From contig NZ_CP035107.1 of the NCBI RefSeq assembly GCF_004088395.1, positions 62,001 through 126,000 of the forward strand: a stretch of DNA of 64,000 nucleotides, in the 5' to 3' direction. Position 1 is the stretch's first letter. Every line of letters starts with the position of its first letter. Under the pieces are notes generated by a model. That model saw only the letters and a program-made list of their open reading frames with translations. It was not told the origin of the DNA and made no database searches. The DNA is from Ornithobacterium rhinotracheale. GTDB taxonomy: Bacteria; Bacteroidota; Bacteroidia; Flavobacteriales; Weeksellaceae. The translations under genes and the position numbers were made by a program. This document shows, piece after piece, positions 8,815-17,695 of the stretch.

Positions 8815-9962
8815 TTTTTTATCAATGTATCAATTAAATTTACAGAATCACAGTTTTCATATAATTGTTTTGATCCCGCTGTATATTCAGGGTAATTATT
8901 TTCAATTTTTTTGATGGCTTTTACAATATTTTCTACATTCCATTCATCAGTTGAAATTCCGGCTTGGTTATTTTCTAGTGCTTGTTTTAAGGCTGGTACA
9001 TCGTTTCCTATCATAGGTTTATTAAACATACTATATTCGTATATTTTATTTGGAGCACAATATAGCAAATTTAAACTTTCTTCTACATTTGAATTCTCGG
9101 ATGTGTTATATGTTAAAAATCCAATATAAGCCATTTTTGTCACAAGTAAGTGATATGGTGGCGGGATGAATGGTAAAAAGTATACATCTTTATCTTTGTA
9201 TTTCTGTTTCAAAAAATCCTTGTCAGTAGAATCTGCAGCCATAATACAGACAGCGTAGTCAGGCCCCAAATGATTTAAGGAATCGCATATGTAATCTATG
9301 CGTCTTTTCTCATTGTCTATGGCTCCTTGGTATAGTAATGTTTTTTTTTCTTTAAGCGTATCAATCAACTTTTCATCAACAAAATGTGATAAATCGTATG
9401 AGAGATTCTCTAAGGATAACAATGGCTTATTTGGAATGATATATGGTGTTTTCTTCAAACCAAAAACTGCCTGCGTTATTTTAGCCCTATTGTATTCACA
9501 ACAAACTACTCTCCAGGCTGATTTTACATTTTGTTTTAAATCTAAATTGGGAACTACCAATCTGTATTTCATTGGGACTTTGAAAAATGGCATTTCAAAT
9601 AAATATAGAATTGTTCTATAATTTTTAATAATAGAATTCATCCTCCATCCATTTTCGTTTCCAAACACCCAAACCACAGTATCATCGTCATAATTTCTTT
9701 TGATGAATTGTTCTACCTGAGATTTGTTTTTGAACATCGACTGAAATTTTTTTACTGGGTTCGTTTGAACTTTGTCAACAACAACCTCTTCATAATGAAT
9801 GTTCATTTTCTGCAGTTCTTCAATTAACTCTTTGGAACTACAATAGCCAAGCATTGTCACATGACAATTCAATTGAGCTAAAATTTTTAAAACACTTAGT
9901 ATCGGTGGATATCTTACAATATCATCATCCGATATCAAAATATGTTTGCTGTAATTAGCCAT
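8811..9962 (-). CDS. Putative GT-B glycosyltransferase
   Basis: The 383-residue soluble protein lacks strong family signatures in its N-terminal half. Its C-terminal half ends in a donor-domain-like pattern: LLYCAPNKIYEYSMFNKPM and IGNDVPALKQALENNQAG, as in GT4-like enzymes where a conserved glutamate contacts the nucleotide sugar. It overlaps wecB by 8 bases and the polymerase gene by 4, firmly inside the operon. I call it a glycosyltransferase from fold pattern and context; the sugar is unknown. Confidence 0.7.
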   Translation of the reverse strand: MANYSKHILISDDDIVRYPPILSVLKILAQLNCHVTMLGYCSSKELIEELQKMNIHYEEVVVDKVQTNPVKKFQSMFKNKSQVEQFIKRNYDDDTVVWVFGNENGWRMNSIIKNYRTILYLFEMPFFKVPMKYRLVVPNLDLKQNVKSAWRVVCCEYNRAKITQAVFGLKKTPYIIPNKPLLSLENLSYDLSHFVDEKLIDTLKEKKTLLYQGAIDNEKRRIDYICDSLNHLGPDYAVCIMAADSTDKDFLKQKYKDKDVYFLPFIPPPYHLLVTKMAYIGFLTYNTSENSNVEESLNLLYCAPNKIYEYSMFNKPMIGNDVPALKQALENNQAGISTDEWNVENIVKAIKKIENNYPEYTAGSKQLYENCDSVNLIDTLIKK

Positions 9963-11079
9963 TTTTATTTTTTAAAAAGTTGATAATTCTTTCAGAAGCT
10001 TTACCATCTCCGTAAGGATTTTGTATTGATTGAATACTTGCGTAATAAGCAGAGTCATCAAGTAATTGACTGCTGTTTGACATAATTTTATCAATATCAG
10101 TACCTACCAATTTTACGGTGCCAGCATCTACAGCCTCAGGTCTTTCAGTATTACCTCTCATAACTAGCACGGGTTTACCTAAACTTGGAGCCTCTTCTTG
10201 TATTCCTCCGCTATCAGTTAAAATAAAGTAGCTTTGATTCATTAACCAAACAAAAGAAGGGTAGGATAATGGTGAAACCAATTTAATATTTGAAATTCCA
10301 CGTAATAAATCATTTACTGTATTTAAAATATTTGGGTTCAAATGCACAGGATATACAATCTCTACATCATCTTTATACTTTTCAGCTATATTTTTTAATG
10401 CCTTGCAGATATCGATAATACCTTGTCCGTGATTCTCTCTTCTATGCCCTGTAACAAGAATTATTTTTTTATTTAGATTTAATTTTGACTTTAGTTCTTC
10501 AATTTCAGAGTTAGAATAATTTTTTAGAATCTCTCGCCCTTCAAATAAAGCATCAATTACTGTATTCCCTGTGACAATAATATTTTCATTCTTTACATTT
10601 TCTTTTATGAGATTCTCTTTTGAAAATTCTGTAGGAGCGAAATGATATGTTGAAATTCTACCCGTGATTTGTCGATTCAGTTCTTCAGGAAAAGGAGAAT
10701 TTATATTATGTGTTCTCAATCCCGCTTCTATATGGCATACTTTTGAGCCAGCATAAAATGCAGCTAATGCACCTGCCATAGATGTAGTTGTGTCACCGTG
10801 AACTAGAACATAATCTGGCTTGAATTCTTCAAGAATTGGCTTGAGCGATGTAATAATGTCCGCGGTTAGAGTATATAAGTTTTGATTTGGGCGCATTAAG
10901 TTTAAGTCATAATCAGGTGTAATACTAAAAAAGTCCAAAACTTGATCAAGCATTTCACGATGTTGAGCAGTAACACAAACTTTTGCATCAAATGCTGATT
11001 CATTATTTAATGCTTTAACTAGTGGTGCCATTTTGATGGCTTCTGGTCTAGTTCCGAATAGTGAGAGTATTTTTATCAT
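9955..11079 (-). CDS. wecB: UDP-N-acetylglucosamine 2-epimerase (non-hydrolysing)
   Basis: WecB interconverts UDP-GlcNAc and UDP-ManNAc. The 374 residues show LFGTRPEAIKMAPLVKAL (8-25), the catalytic segments VHGDTTTSM and CHIEAGLRTHN, PFPEELNRQ, and VTGHRRENHG. These motifs place it with the non-hydrolysing enzymes rather than with NeuC-type hydrolysing ones, so it supplies UDP-ManNAc for the repeat unit or for further oxidation. It overlaps the DUF1796 gene by 4 bases. No dedicated WecC is nearby, though the TviB-type dehydrogenase of this operon is related to WecC. Confidence 0.93.
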   Translation of the reverse strand: MIKILSLFGTRPEAIKMAPLVKALNNESAFDAKVCVTAQHREMLDQVLDFFSITPDYDLNLMRPNQNLYTLTADIITSLKPILEEFKPDYVLVHGDTTTSMAGALAAFYAGSKVCHIEAGLRTHNINSPFPEELNRQITGRISTYHFAPTEFSKENLIKENVKNENIIVTGNTVIDALFEGREILKNYSNSEIEELKSKLNLNKKIILVTGHRRENHGQGIIDICKALKNIAEKYKDDVEIVYPVHLNPNILNTVNDLLRGISNIKLVSPLSYPSFVWLMNQSYFILTDSGGIQEEAPSLGKPVLVMRGNTERPEAVDAGTVKLVGTDIDKIMSNSSQLLDDSAYYASIQSIQNPYGDGKASERIINFLKNKNG

Positions 11080-11810
11080 TTTATATATATTTTAGGTAGA
11101 GTTTCTTTAATGTTAAAACCTAGGTCTTTTAAAAGTTTTGGATAATATTTAGGGTTTCCCCATGTAGGATATTTACTCGTTTGTCGAATATATTTACAAA
11201 AATAAAAAACCGATTCTTTTTCTTTCACTAAATTTTCAAGTTTCTTTGCGAGATACCCTGTAAACTCTTTATTTTCATCATATCTTATGAAGGCACTCAA
11301 CTTATCATTTTGTTTTAAATGGTGATTCATAAATCTGATGATTCCATTAAAATAAATATCTGCTCTTTCGTAGGAATAAATTTTATTTGAAGGAACACCA
11401 TTAATAAAGTGTACTTGATTGTCATTAATTACTTTATAAAATCTTTTTATTCTCCTTCTAAAAGTTTCTCTCAGCTTTTCATTTTCTATAATTTTAGGAA
11501 AATGCATAAATGTGACTTCGGGATAAACTTTAGAAGTAACAATGTTTCTCTCGTTTAAAGTGAGTTCATCAATAAAATACTTAAAATTGTTATTAATATT
11601 TTCGCAAACAAAATTTATTGAATGAACAGTTCCACTACCCATATAATCAAATGGTAAACTAAAATCCCTTAAATGTAAAACTTCTATTACATGTGCAGTA
11701 TGGCAGTCACTGCCAATAGGTATAATTGTTTTTTCATAATTAAAGTTACGATCAATGTGCAGAAATTTTTTGCTCTTAGAAATAGGATTGTAAAATATAG
11801 GGATTCGCAT
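11076..11810 (-). CDS. DUF1796-like putative papain-like cysteine peptidase
   Basis: The 244-residue protein has the segment IIPIGSDCHTAHVIEVLHLR followed by SLPFDYMGSG (about residues 30-60). That arrangement (GS-x-C, then PFD) is the hallmark of the DUF1796 family, annotated as putative papain-like cysteine peptidases; Cys34 would be the nucleophile. A possible histidine partner is in FMHFPK near residue 103. No signal peptide is present, so it should be cytoplasmic. Members are often found in polysaccharide loci but their function is not established. Here it is locked in the operon by a 4-base overlap with wecB and 3 bases from a GT2 gene. Confidence 0.65.
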   Translation of the reverse strand: MRIPIFYNPISKSKKFLHIDRNFNYEKTIIPIGSDCHTAHVIEVLHLRDFSLPFDYMGSGTVHSINFVCENINNNFKYFIDELTLNERNIVTSKVYPEVTFMHFPKIIENEKLRETFRRRIKRFYKVINDNQVHFINGVPSNKIYSYERADIYFNGIIRFMNHHLKQNDKLSAFIRYDENKEFTGYLAKKLENLVKEKESVFYFCKYIRQTSKYPTWGNPKYYPKLLKDLGFNIKETLPKIYIK

Positions 11811-11813
11811 ATT

Positions 11814-12794
11814 TTATTTTCTCATTACAAGCTTATTAAGAATAAAAGAATTATTCATAAACAGCTTAGTTAAACTTTGAAACTTGGTCTTTAAAGGCCC
11901 TTTAATGGGATATAGTTTTTTTTCTTTCAAATCGTTGATGCATTTTTGTTTAAATTCCAATGATGTTGACTCAGGATTCTTGTGAAATTTCCAAAGTAAA
12001 TTCCAGACCATTGAGTTATAGTTTTTAGTGATAGCATTATTCAAATTTTTAGAATAGGATTTATTTTTATTTAGCTTAAATAAGTTGCTAATTACAACTT
12101 CATCAAATAAATATTTTTCGTATTTCTCTTGCGTTTTGGGCTTTGAAATTGACCCCAATCTCTGTAAGTAGTTGTATCCAATTAAATCAGAAAAAAAGAC
12201 TTTCTTAGCTTTTAAGAACATTCTCATGGAAAATTCCATATCTTGATGGGTTAATCCTAATGTGAAAAGTAAGTTTTGTTCGAGCAAAAAATCTCGTCTG
12301 AATAAGAAACAACACATAGATGATGGCGTATATCCATTAATTAGAGCATCTGGACCACTCATTATTCTATTAAATTCCAATGTATGGTTGATTTGTCCAC
12401 CTAAATCTTTTCCGTGTTCATCTACATTTCTAATTGCAAAAGATGTAGCGTCAATTTCATTATCAATAGAAAAATTCAATAATTTTATTACATTATCAAA
12501 ATCATTGTAATCATCTGCATCTAAAAATTGTAGATATTCACCCTTTGCCAAACCAATTCCTGTATTTCTTGCTCCAGATAATCCTTTGTTTTCTTGAGAG
12601 AAAACAAATACATTCGGTTTACTTGTTGAATATTCATTTAAAACATTAAGACTGTCGTCTGTTGAACCATCATTGATAAAAACGATTTCAAAATCTTGCT
12701 TAGGTAGTTTTTCAAATAAAGGTTCTAAGTTTTTAAATGTATCATTTAAAAAATCTTGACAATTATATACGGGGATGACAATTGAAAGTTTCAT
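11814..12794 (-). CDS. Glycosyltransferase family 2
   Basis: The 326 residues start with MKLSIVIPVYNCQDFLNDTF, then carry IVFINDGSTDDS (about 38-49) and the QFLDADDYNDF metal-binding segment (about 93). The SGARNTGIGLAKGEY block is typical of GT2 capsule and O-antigen transferases. The C-terminus is basic and hydrophobic. The gene overlaps the preceding gene by 32 bases, an unusually long overlap that suggests a recent gene boundary or a shifted start; the GT2 motif begins at residue 4, so this start is secure. Confidence 0.87.
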   Translation of the reverse strand: MKLSIVIPVYNCQDFLNDTFKNLEPLFEKLPKQDFEIVFINDGSTDDSLNVLNEYSTSKPNVFVFSQENKGLSGARNTGIGLAKGEYLQFLDADDYNDFDNVIKLLNFSIDNEIDATSFAIRNVDEHGKDLGGQINHTLEFNRIMSGPDALINGYTPSSMCCFLFRRDFLLEQNLLFTLGLTHQDMEFSMRMFLKAKKVFFSDLIGYNYLQRLGSISKPKTQEKYEKYLFDEVVISNLFKLNKNKSYSKNLNNAITKNYNSMVWNLLWKFHKNPESTSLEFKQKCINDLKEKKLYPIKGPLKTKFQSLTKLFMNNSFILNKLVMRK

Positions 12795-13923
12795 TAATGT
12801 TTAATTTTTTAGTAATGATTTCAAAGTTTGTTAGATTGTCATTTCTCGAATGAAGGTATTCGGATATGTATTTGTCATAAATGTGCTTTTTTATTTTAAA
12901 AGAGTCGGAGGTGATTTTTTCAATGTCATTATTTACATTTATGATTGGGGAGTCAAAATATTTAGCAATGTTATATGCTATTTTAGAATATTCATTCAAA
13001 TTTGTTTTGTTTTCTTTATTATAAAACTCATTCATAGTTAATAAAAATAGAGGTTTGTAATTAAGAATAGAGAAATTAAATGCTGTAGAAAAATGTGTCA
13101 TAACAGCTAATGCGTTTTTAGATAGTTCTGGAGTTTTGAATTTTATAATTTTTCTATTATTAAAATCGTATTCATTATAATCTGATTTGGGATGGGCTGA
13201 GATTATCACTTCCTTATTAAATTTTTTTTCCAATTGATTGAAAAATTTATTCATACATTCTAAGTAATGTTTTCTATCAATGTTTTTATATCCTCTTAGA
13301 GCAAAATCTGGATGTCCAACAAGAAATTGATCGATAAACAAAAAGTAATCTGTTGAAGTCTCGTATTTTTTTATTTTTAAATTTTTTTCATAATCTATGT
13401 GATTAATTATATTATCACTATCATTTCTTTTATTTGGTGCTGTAAATTTTATTAGATTTTTATTTGTAGAGGAATTTTTAAATTTTTCAAGGAATAATTT
13501 ATGCATTAAATCTCTGTAAAATTTAATTGGATTAATATAATATAAAATTTTTTGAAATAAACTTTTCTTATTTAACATAACTTCAAGAGATCCCACTAAA
13601 TAATTGATTCGATACGATTTAATAGATTGTTTGACTGCTGTTTCATAAATTATATAAGTTTTTTTATTTATCGGGATTTGAAGATCGCAATAAAAGTCTT
13701 GTTCACGGAGTAGAGCATTAACTACATCATCAATTGAATTAAAATATCTAACTTTATGATCAAAATAATCAACTTCATTAATATAGTTGCATCCAAAATA
13801 GTCACTTAACGACCAATATTCAAAATCACATCCTGCCATTAGAAATTTGTCTTGAAAAAATAAGTCGTTTACAACGGGTTTTTGGTAAGGGTCAATACAA
13901 ATTACAATTATTTTAACTTTCAT
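12763..13923 (-). CDS. Unassigned protein; candidate HP-motif (sialyl-like) transferase
   Basis: I do not recognise this 386-residue protein with certainty. It is very AT-rich and rich in Asn, Lys and Ile. Two features stand out: ISAHPKSD with His244-Pro245, and MTHFSTAFNF with Ser279-Thr280, in this order about 35 residues apart. Bacterial sialyltransferase families (GT38, GT52, GT80) share an HP motif and a Ser/Thr motif that bind CMP. The gene lies directly after a CMP-sugar synthetase gene, overlapping it by 11 bases. By inference it may transfer the CMP-activated sugar. The third family motif, D/E-D/E-G, was not found, so it may instead be another GT-B enzyme. Confidence 0.5.
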   Translation of the reverse strand: MKVKIIVICIDPYQKPVVNDLFFQDKFLMAGCDFEYWSLSDYFGCNYINEVDYFDHKVRYFNSIDDVVNALLREQDFYCDLQIPINKKTYIIYETAVKQSIKSYRINYLVGSLEVMLNKKSLFQKILYYINPIKFYRDLMHKLFLEKFKNSSTNKNLIKFTAPNKRNDSDNIINHIDYEKNLKIKKYETSTDYFLFIDQFLVGHPDFALRGYKNIDRKHYLECMNKFFNQLEKKFNKEVIISAHPKSDYNEYDFNNRKIIKFKTPELSKNALAVMTHFSTAFNFSILNYKPLFLLTMNEFYNKENKTNLNEYSKIAYNIAKYFDSPIINVNNDIEKITSDSFKIKKHIYDKYISEYLHSRNDNLTNFEIITKKLNINETFNCHPRI

Positions 13924-14587
13924 TTCTTAGTGTTTTTTTTAAAACAAATTCAGCAAAGTCAAAATCATATTGGTCATCAATATCTACATTGCCTAAATGC
14001 CCCTCAACAAATAAAGGATAAGATTCTTCGTTCATAATTATACCTTGGTCTATTAAATGTTTTTTTGTGATGTATAATAGTCCATTCTCGTAGTAGAGCG
14101 GTTCCATGTCTTGGCTTCTCATGCCAAATTCGTAGTTAAATGGGATAAATTTATCACCTTTAATTTTTCCTAATTTATGGGTATCTCTACTTACGGTAAA
14201 AAGGCTATTGTAGCTATTTGTTGTGTAAATTTTCATCGCTTCTTCAAGTAATTTTTTTGGTCTTAAAGGGTTAGTAGCTTGCAATAAGATAATGTTATCG
14301 TCCTTATCTAGGTTAAGAGTTGTAACTGCATGTTGCAAAACTTCAACGGTCGATGTGAAGTCTCCTGCTAATTCTGCTGGACGATCAATTATCCTAACGC
14401 TTGATTGCTTAGCCACCTCTTTTATATTATTACAATCGGTAGAAACTACAATATCATCTATAAAATCAAAAGTTTTAGCATAATCTATACTATGTGTCAG
14501 TAGTGGTTTTCCCCCCAACATTTTGATGTTTTTTTCAGGAAGTCTTTTTGAGCCACCTCTCGCTGGTATAACTACTATATTTTTCAT
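13913..14587 (-). CDS. Acylneuraminate cytidylyltransferase family protein (CMP-sugar synthetase)
   Basis: Members of this family couple CTP to a nonulosonic acid (sialic, legionaminic or pseudaminic) or a related ulosonate. The 224 residues begin VVIPARGGSKRLPEKNIKML, the CTP-binding signature, followed by VVSTDCNNI and LLQATNPLRP. The late segment EGHLGNVDIDDQYDFDFAE contains the conserved metal-binding aspartates. The acceptor sugar is not defined by sequence. No neuB or neuC homologue is in the window, so the sugar acid must be made by genes elsewhere. The adjacent downstream gene may encode the matching transferase. Confidence 0.85.
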   Translation of the reverse strand: MKNIVVIPARGGSKRLPEKNIKMLGGKPLLTHSIDYAKTFDFIDDIVVSTDCNNIKEVAKQSSVRIIDRPAELAGDFTSTVEVLQHAVTTLNLDKDDNIILLQATNPLRPKKLLEEAMKIYTTNSYNSLFTVSRDTHKLGKIKGDKFIPFNYEFGMRSQDMEPLYYENGLLYITKKHLIDQGIIMNEESYPLFVEGHLGNVDIDDQYDFDFAEFVLKKTLRNES

Positions 14588-14591
14588 AGAA

Positions 14592-16388
14592 TTAATTTTT
14601 TTGATTTAAATCTTGCAAATCTACCATTTGTTTGAATCTGCCATTTTGTTGGTAAAGCTCATGGTAGTTTCCTTTTTCAATGATATTTCCCTTATCCATC
14701 ACATAAATAGTATCAGCATGTTTTATGGTAGACAATCTATGTGCAATAATTACCATGGTGTATTTGCCTTGGAGTCTTTCAATATTTTCTTTGATGTAAT
14801 TTTCTGTTTCAGAGTCTAAAGCTGATGTCGCTTCATCCATGATAAGTAATTCAACATCCTTGTATAGCTCTCTTGCAATTGAAATTCTCTGTTTTTGTCC
14901 ACCAGACACCAAAACCCCATTACTTCCCAAAGGTGAGTCTTCCTTCTTGTCTAAATCATTCATGAAATTGGTAAGTGCAACAAGCTCTATACATTTCCAA
15001 AATCGTTCAATATTCTTAGGTGTTTTCTCGTCCCAAAATGTGACATTATTGAAAATAGTATCATCAAAAATAACGGGATCTTGTGTAATGTAGCCTACTT
15101 TTTTTCTAAATACATTTAGATGCTTTTCTTCCAATTTTTCTTGTCCCAAATAAATGTTTCCGCTATCTGGTTTCGTCAAACCACAGATTACATTGGCTAG
15201 CGTTGTTTTCCCTGCACCACTTTCTCCTACCAAGGCGATAGTTTCTTTCTCTTGGATTTGAAGAGAAATATCATTTAAAACATGTTTTTCGCCATAAGAT
15301 AAATCAATGTTTTTCAATGTTATTTCTTTGATTGTTTCAATTTTAGTGTTTTCTTGTTTAGTTTCACTATCTTTATCAAACTCAGAAAAAACTGTCATTA
15401 TAGCTTCATACCCCGCAGAATTGTTGATAAATAAATTTCCAAATCCTTGAGCTGAGGTTAAGTAAACTAAAGCTCTGTAGAAGTATACCAAACTGACCAT
15501 GATACTTACAAATGGAGTTTGTCTAAGACTCACTTGTATAAATATTACTGCAACGATAATCAATACGGTAACGGGTTCCCGTGCAGATTCTGCAATAGCA
15601 TTTAATTTCTGAATTCTAAATTCCAAGCCTTGTGTTTCTAGAATATTTTTTTCAACCTTTTTATCATATTTAGATATATAGTTCGTAGCCTTTAAATACT
15701 TGAAATTACTTAAAATTTGTATAATATAGCTATTAAAAGTGTTTCCTGTCAAAGTGAGTTTTCTCGCCGCTTGTTTTGTTGCCTTATTAATGTATTTGTA
15801 GACAAAGTTTGAAACAAGACCTCCTATTGCTACCAATATGGCAAATTGCCAATTAGATAGAAAAGCTAAAACAACATAAGTAATCAACATCACGCCACTT
15901 TGTATAGCTTGAAAGCAGAAGTTCATTGCTTGCACCATTCTCTCAACTTGAACAGTTAATGCATTTTGTATTTTGCCTGGATCATATTGCGTATAGCCGT
16001 TGTATGATACCTTTTTTAATTTACTAATTAATGTAAAACGCATCCGCTTGATGACAAATAATCTAATTCTAGCACTATAGATATATCTGAGAAATGTAAG
16101 TATTCCTTTTAAGATAAAAAGTACAATCATAACGATTAGTACATTCTCAAAGTTTAATTGTATACCAGCATTTTGTAAACTATCTATAAAATATTTTAAT
16201 TTCCCTAAGGAATCAAAATTATTATCTCCGCCACCCGTTACAGACAACAATGGTATAAACATGGCAATTCCTAAACCATCTAGCAGCCCCACAAACGCGT
16301 TCATTAAGATGAAAAGGTATAAATGTATCCCTACATGTTTTTTAATGTAGCCTAAAAATTCTAAGGAAAAGCTTTTAATTTTTATCAT
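14592..16388 (-). CDS. ABC exporter, PglK-like candidate flippase
   Basis: A fused half-transporter of 598 residues: six membrane helices (about 1-330) then an ATPase domain with Walker A GESGAGKTT, signature LVSGGQKQR, and Walker B ELLIMDEATSALD. The architecture and length match PglK and other ABC exporters that flip lipid-linked sugars. No Wzx-type flippase is encoded in the locus, while Wza, Wzc and an EpsG-like polymerase are, so this protein is the best candidate for moving the undecaprenyl-linked repeat across the inner membrane. This role is inference. It lies 4 bases after tviB and 4 before the CMP-sugar synthetase gene. Confidence 0.82.
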   Translation of the reverse strand: MIKIKSFSLEFLGYIKKHVGIHLYLFILMNAFVGLLDGLGIAMFIPLLSVTGGGDNNFDSLGKLKYFIDSLQNAGIQLNFENVLIVMIVLFILKGILTFLRYIYSARIRLFVIKRMRFTLISKLKKVSYNGYTQYDPGKIQNALTVQVERMVQAMNFCFQAIQSGVMLITYVVLAFLSNWQFAILVAIGGLVSNFVYKYINKATKQAARKLTLTGNTFNSYIIQILSNFKYLKATNYISKYDKKVEKNILETQGLEFRIQKLNAIAESAREPVTVLIIVAVIFIQVSLRQTPFVSIMVSLVYFYRALVYLTSAQGFGNLFINNSAGYEAIMTVFSEFDKDSETKQENTKIETIKEITLKNIDLSYGEKHVLNDISLQIQEKETIALVGESGAGKTTLANVICGLTKPDSGNIYLGQEKLEEKHLNVFRKKVGYITQDPVIFDDTIFNNVTFWDEKTPKNIERFWKCIELVALTNFMNDLDKKEDSPLGSNGVLVSGGQKQRISIARELYKDVELLIMDEATSALDSETENYIKENIERLQGKYTMVIIAHRLSTIKHADTIYVMDKGNIIEKGNYHELYQQNGRFKQMVDLQDLNQKN

Positions 16389-16392
16389 ACCA

Positions 16393-17688
16393 CTAAAGTC
16401 TACCGTCTATTTCTTCTTTGTCTAAGAATCCTTTAACATCAAAAATAACTGAATTTTCTTTAGACAAGTTTTTAATGTCAATTTCTTTGAATTGTTTATG
16501 AGATACTCCCAGAATTACTGCATCAAATTTCTCGTTTGGTAAATCAGATTCACAATCTACGCCATACTCATGTTTTATTTCATCAGCAGATGCCCAAGGA
16601 TCATAAGTAGTAACTTCTACGCCAAAATCATTTAAGCTAGTAACAACATCAATAATTTTTGTATTTCTAATATCTGGACAATTTTCTTTAAATGTAAAGC
16701 CGAGCACCAAAACTTTAGAACCATTGATTTTGATGTCTTTTTTTATCATTAATTTGACAATTTTTTCCGCTACATATTTACCCATTGAATCATTGATTCT
16801 CCTACCAGCAAGAATTACTTCTGGATGATACCCGAATTCTTCTGCTTTTTGAGCTAAATAATAAGGGTCTACACCTATACAATGCCCACCAACTAATCCT
16901 GGTTTAAATGGTAAAAAGTTCCATTTTGTTCCAGCAGCTTCTAATACAGATAGGGTATCTATTTTCATCAAAGAAAAAATCTTTGAGAGCTCGTTGACAA
17001 AAGCTATATTGATATCTCTTTGTGTGTTTTCAATGACTTTGGCAGCTTCTGCCACTTTGATTGATGAAGCTAGGTGAGTTCCTGCAGTAATAACAGAACT
17101 ATAAAGTCCATCTACAATTTTACCAATTTCAGCATTTGAGCCTGATGTAACTTTTAATATTTTTTCAACGGTATGCTCTTTATCTCCAGGATTGATTCTC
17201 TCTGGTGAATATCCAACGAAGAAATCCGCATTAAATTTTAATCCAGATGTTCTTTCTAATATAGGAACACAATCATCTTCTGTACAACCTGGATACACAG
17301 TAGACTCATAAACAACAATGTCATTTTTATCTAATACTTTTCCTACGGTTTCACTTGCCTTTATAAGTGGCGCTAAGACAGGTCTATTGTTTTTGTCTAC
17401 AGGGGTTGGTACCGTTACGATATAGACATTTGCATTTTTGATGTCTTTAAGATCAGCAGAGCAAAATAATCCATTTTCACCATTTTCAATTGGCGATTCA
17501 TTTTTTAGAACACTTTTTAAAAGAGTTTCATTCACTTCCAAAGTGTCATCTATTCCATTATTCAATTTTTTTACTCTATTTTGATCAATGTCAAACCCGA
17601 CAACAGGATACTTAGTAGCAAATAATCTGGCTAAAGGAAGCCCTACATACCCTAGGCCTATGATTGCTATTTTTAAATCTTTATTCAT
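16393..17688 (-). CDS. tviB: UDP-N-acetylglucosamine 6-dehydrogenase (TviB/VipA type)
   Basis: A nucleotide-sugar dehydrogenase of 431 residues with IIGLGYVGLPLA (9-20), the segment VESTVYPG-like YESTVYPGCTEDDCVP, and the catalytic-cysteine motif GLVGGHCIGVDPYY. The stretch AGTKWNFLPFKPG and VIENTQRDINIA are characteristic of the TviB/WbpO group, which oxidise UDP-GlcNAc or UDP-GalNAc to the uronate. Its partner tviC follows upstream by 7 bases, the same pairing as in the Vi antigen locus. Together they would give UDP-N-acetylgalactosaminuronate. Confidence 0.88.
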   Translation of the reverse strand: MNKDLKIAIIGLGYVGLPLARLFATKYPVVGFDIDQNRVKKLNNGIDDTLEVNETLLKSVLKNESPIENGENGLFCSADLKDIKNANVYIVTVPTPVDKNNRPVLAPLIKASETVGKVLDKNDIVVYESTVYPGCTEDDCVPILERTSGLKFNADFFVGYSPERINPGDKEHTVEKILKVTSGSNAEIGKIVDGLYSSVITAGTHLASSIKVAEAAKVIENTQRDINIAFVNELSKIFSLMKIDTLSVLEAAGTKWNFLPFKPGLVGGHCIGVDPYYLAQKAEEFGYHPEVILAGRRINDSMGKYVAEKIVKLMIKKDIKINGSKVLVLGFTFKENCPDIRNTKIIDVVTSLNDFGVEVTTYDPWASADEIKHEYGVDCESDLPNEKFDAVILGVSHKQFKEIDIKNLSKENSVIFDVKGFLDKEEIDGRL

Positions 17689-17695
17689 AATTTTA

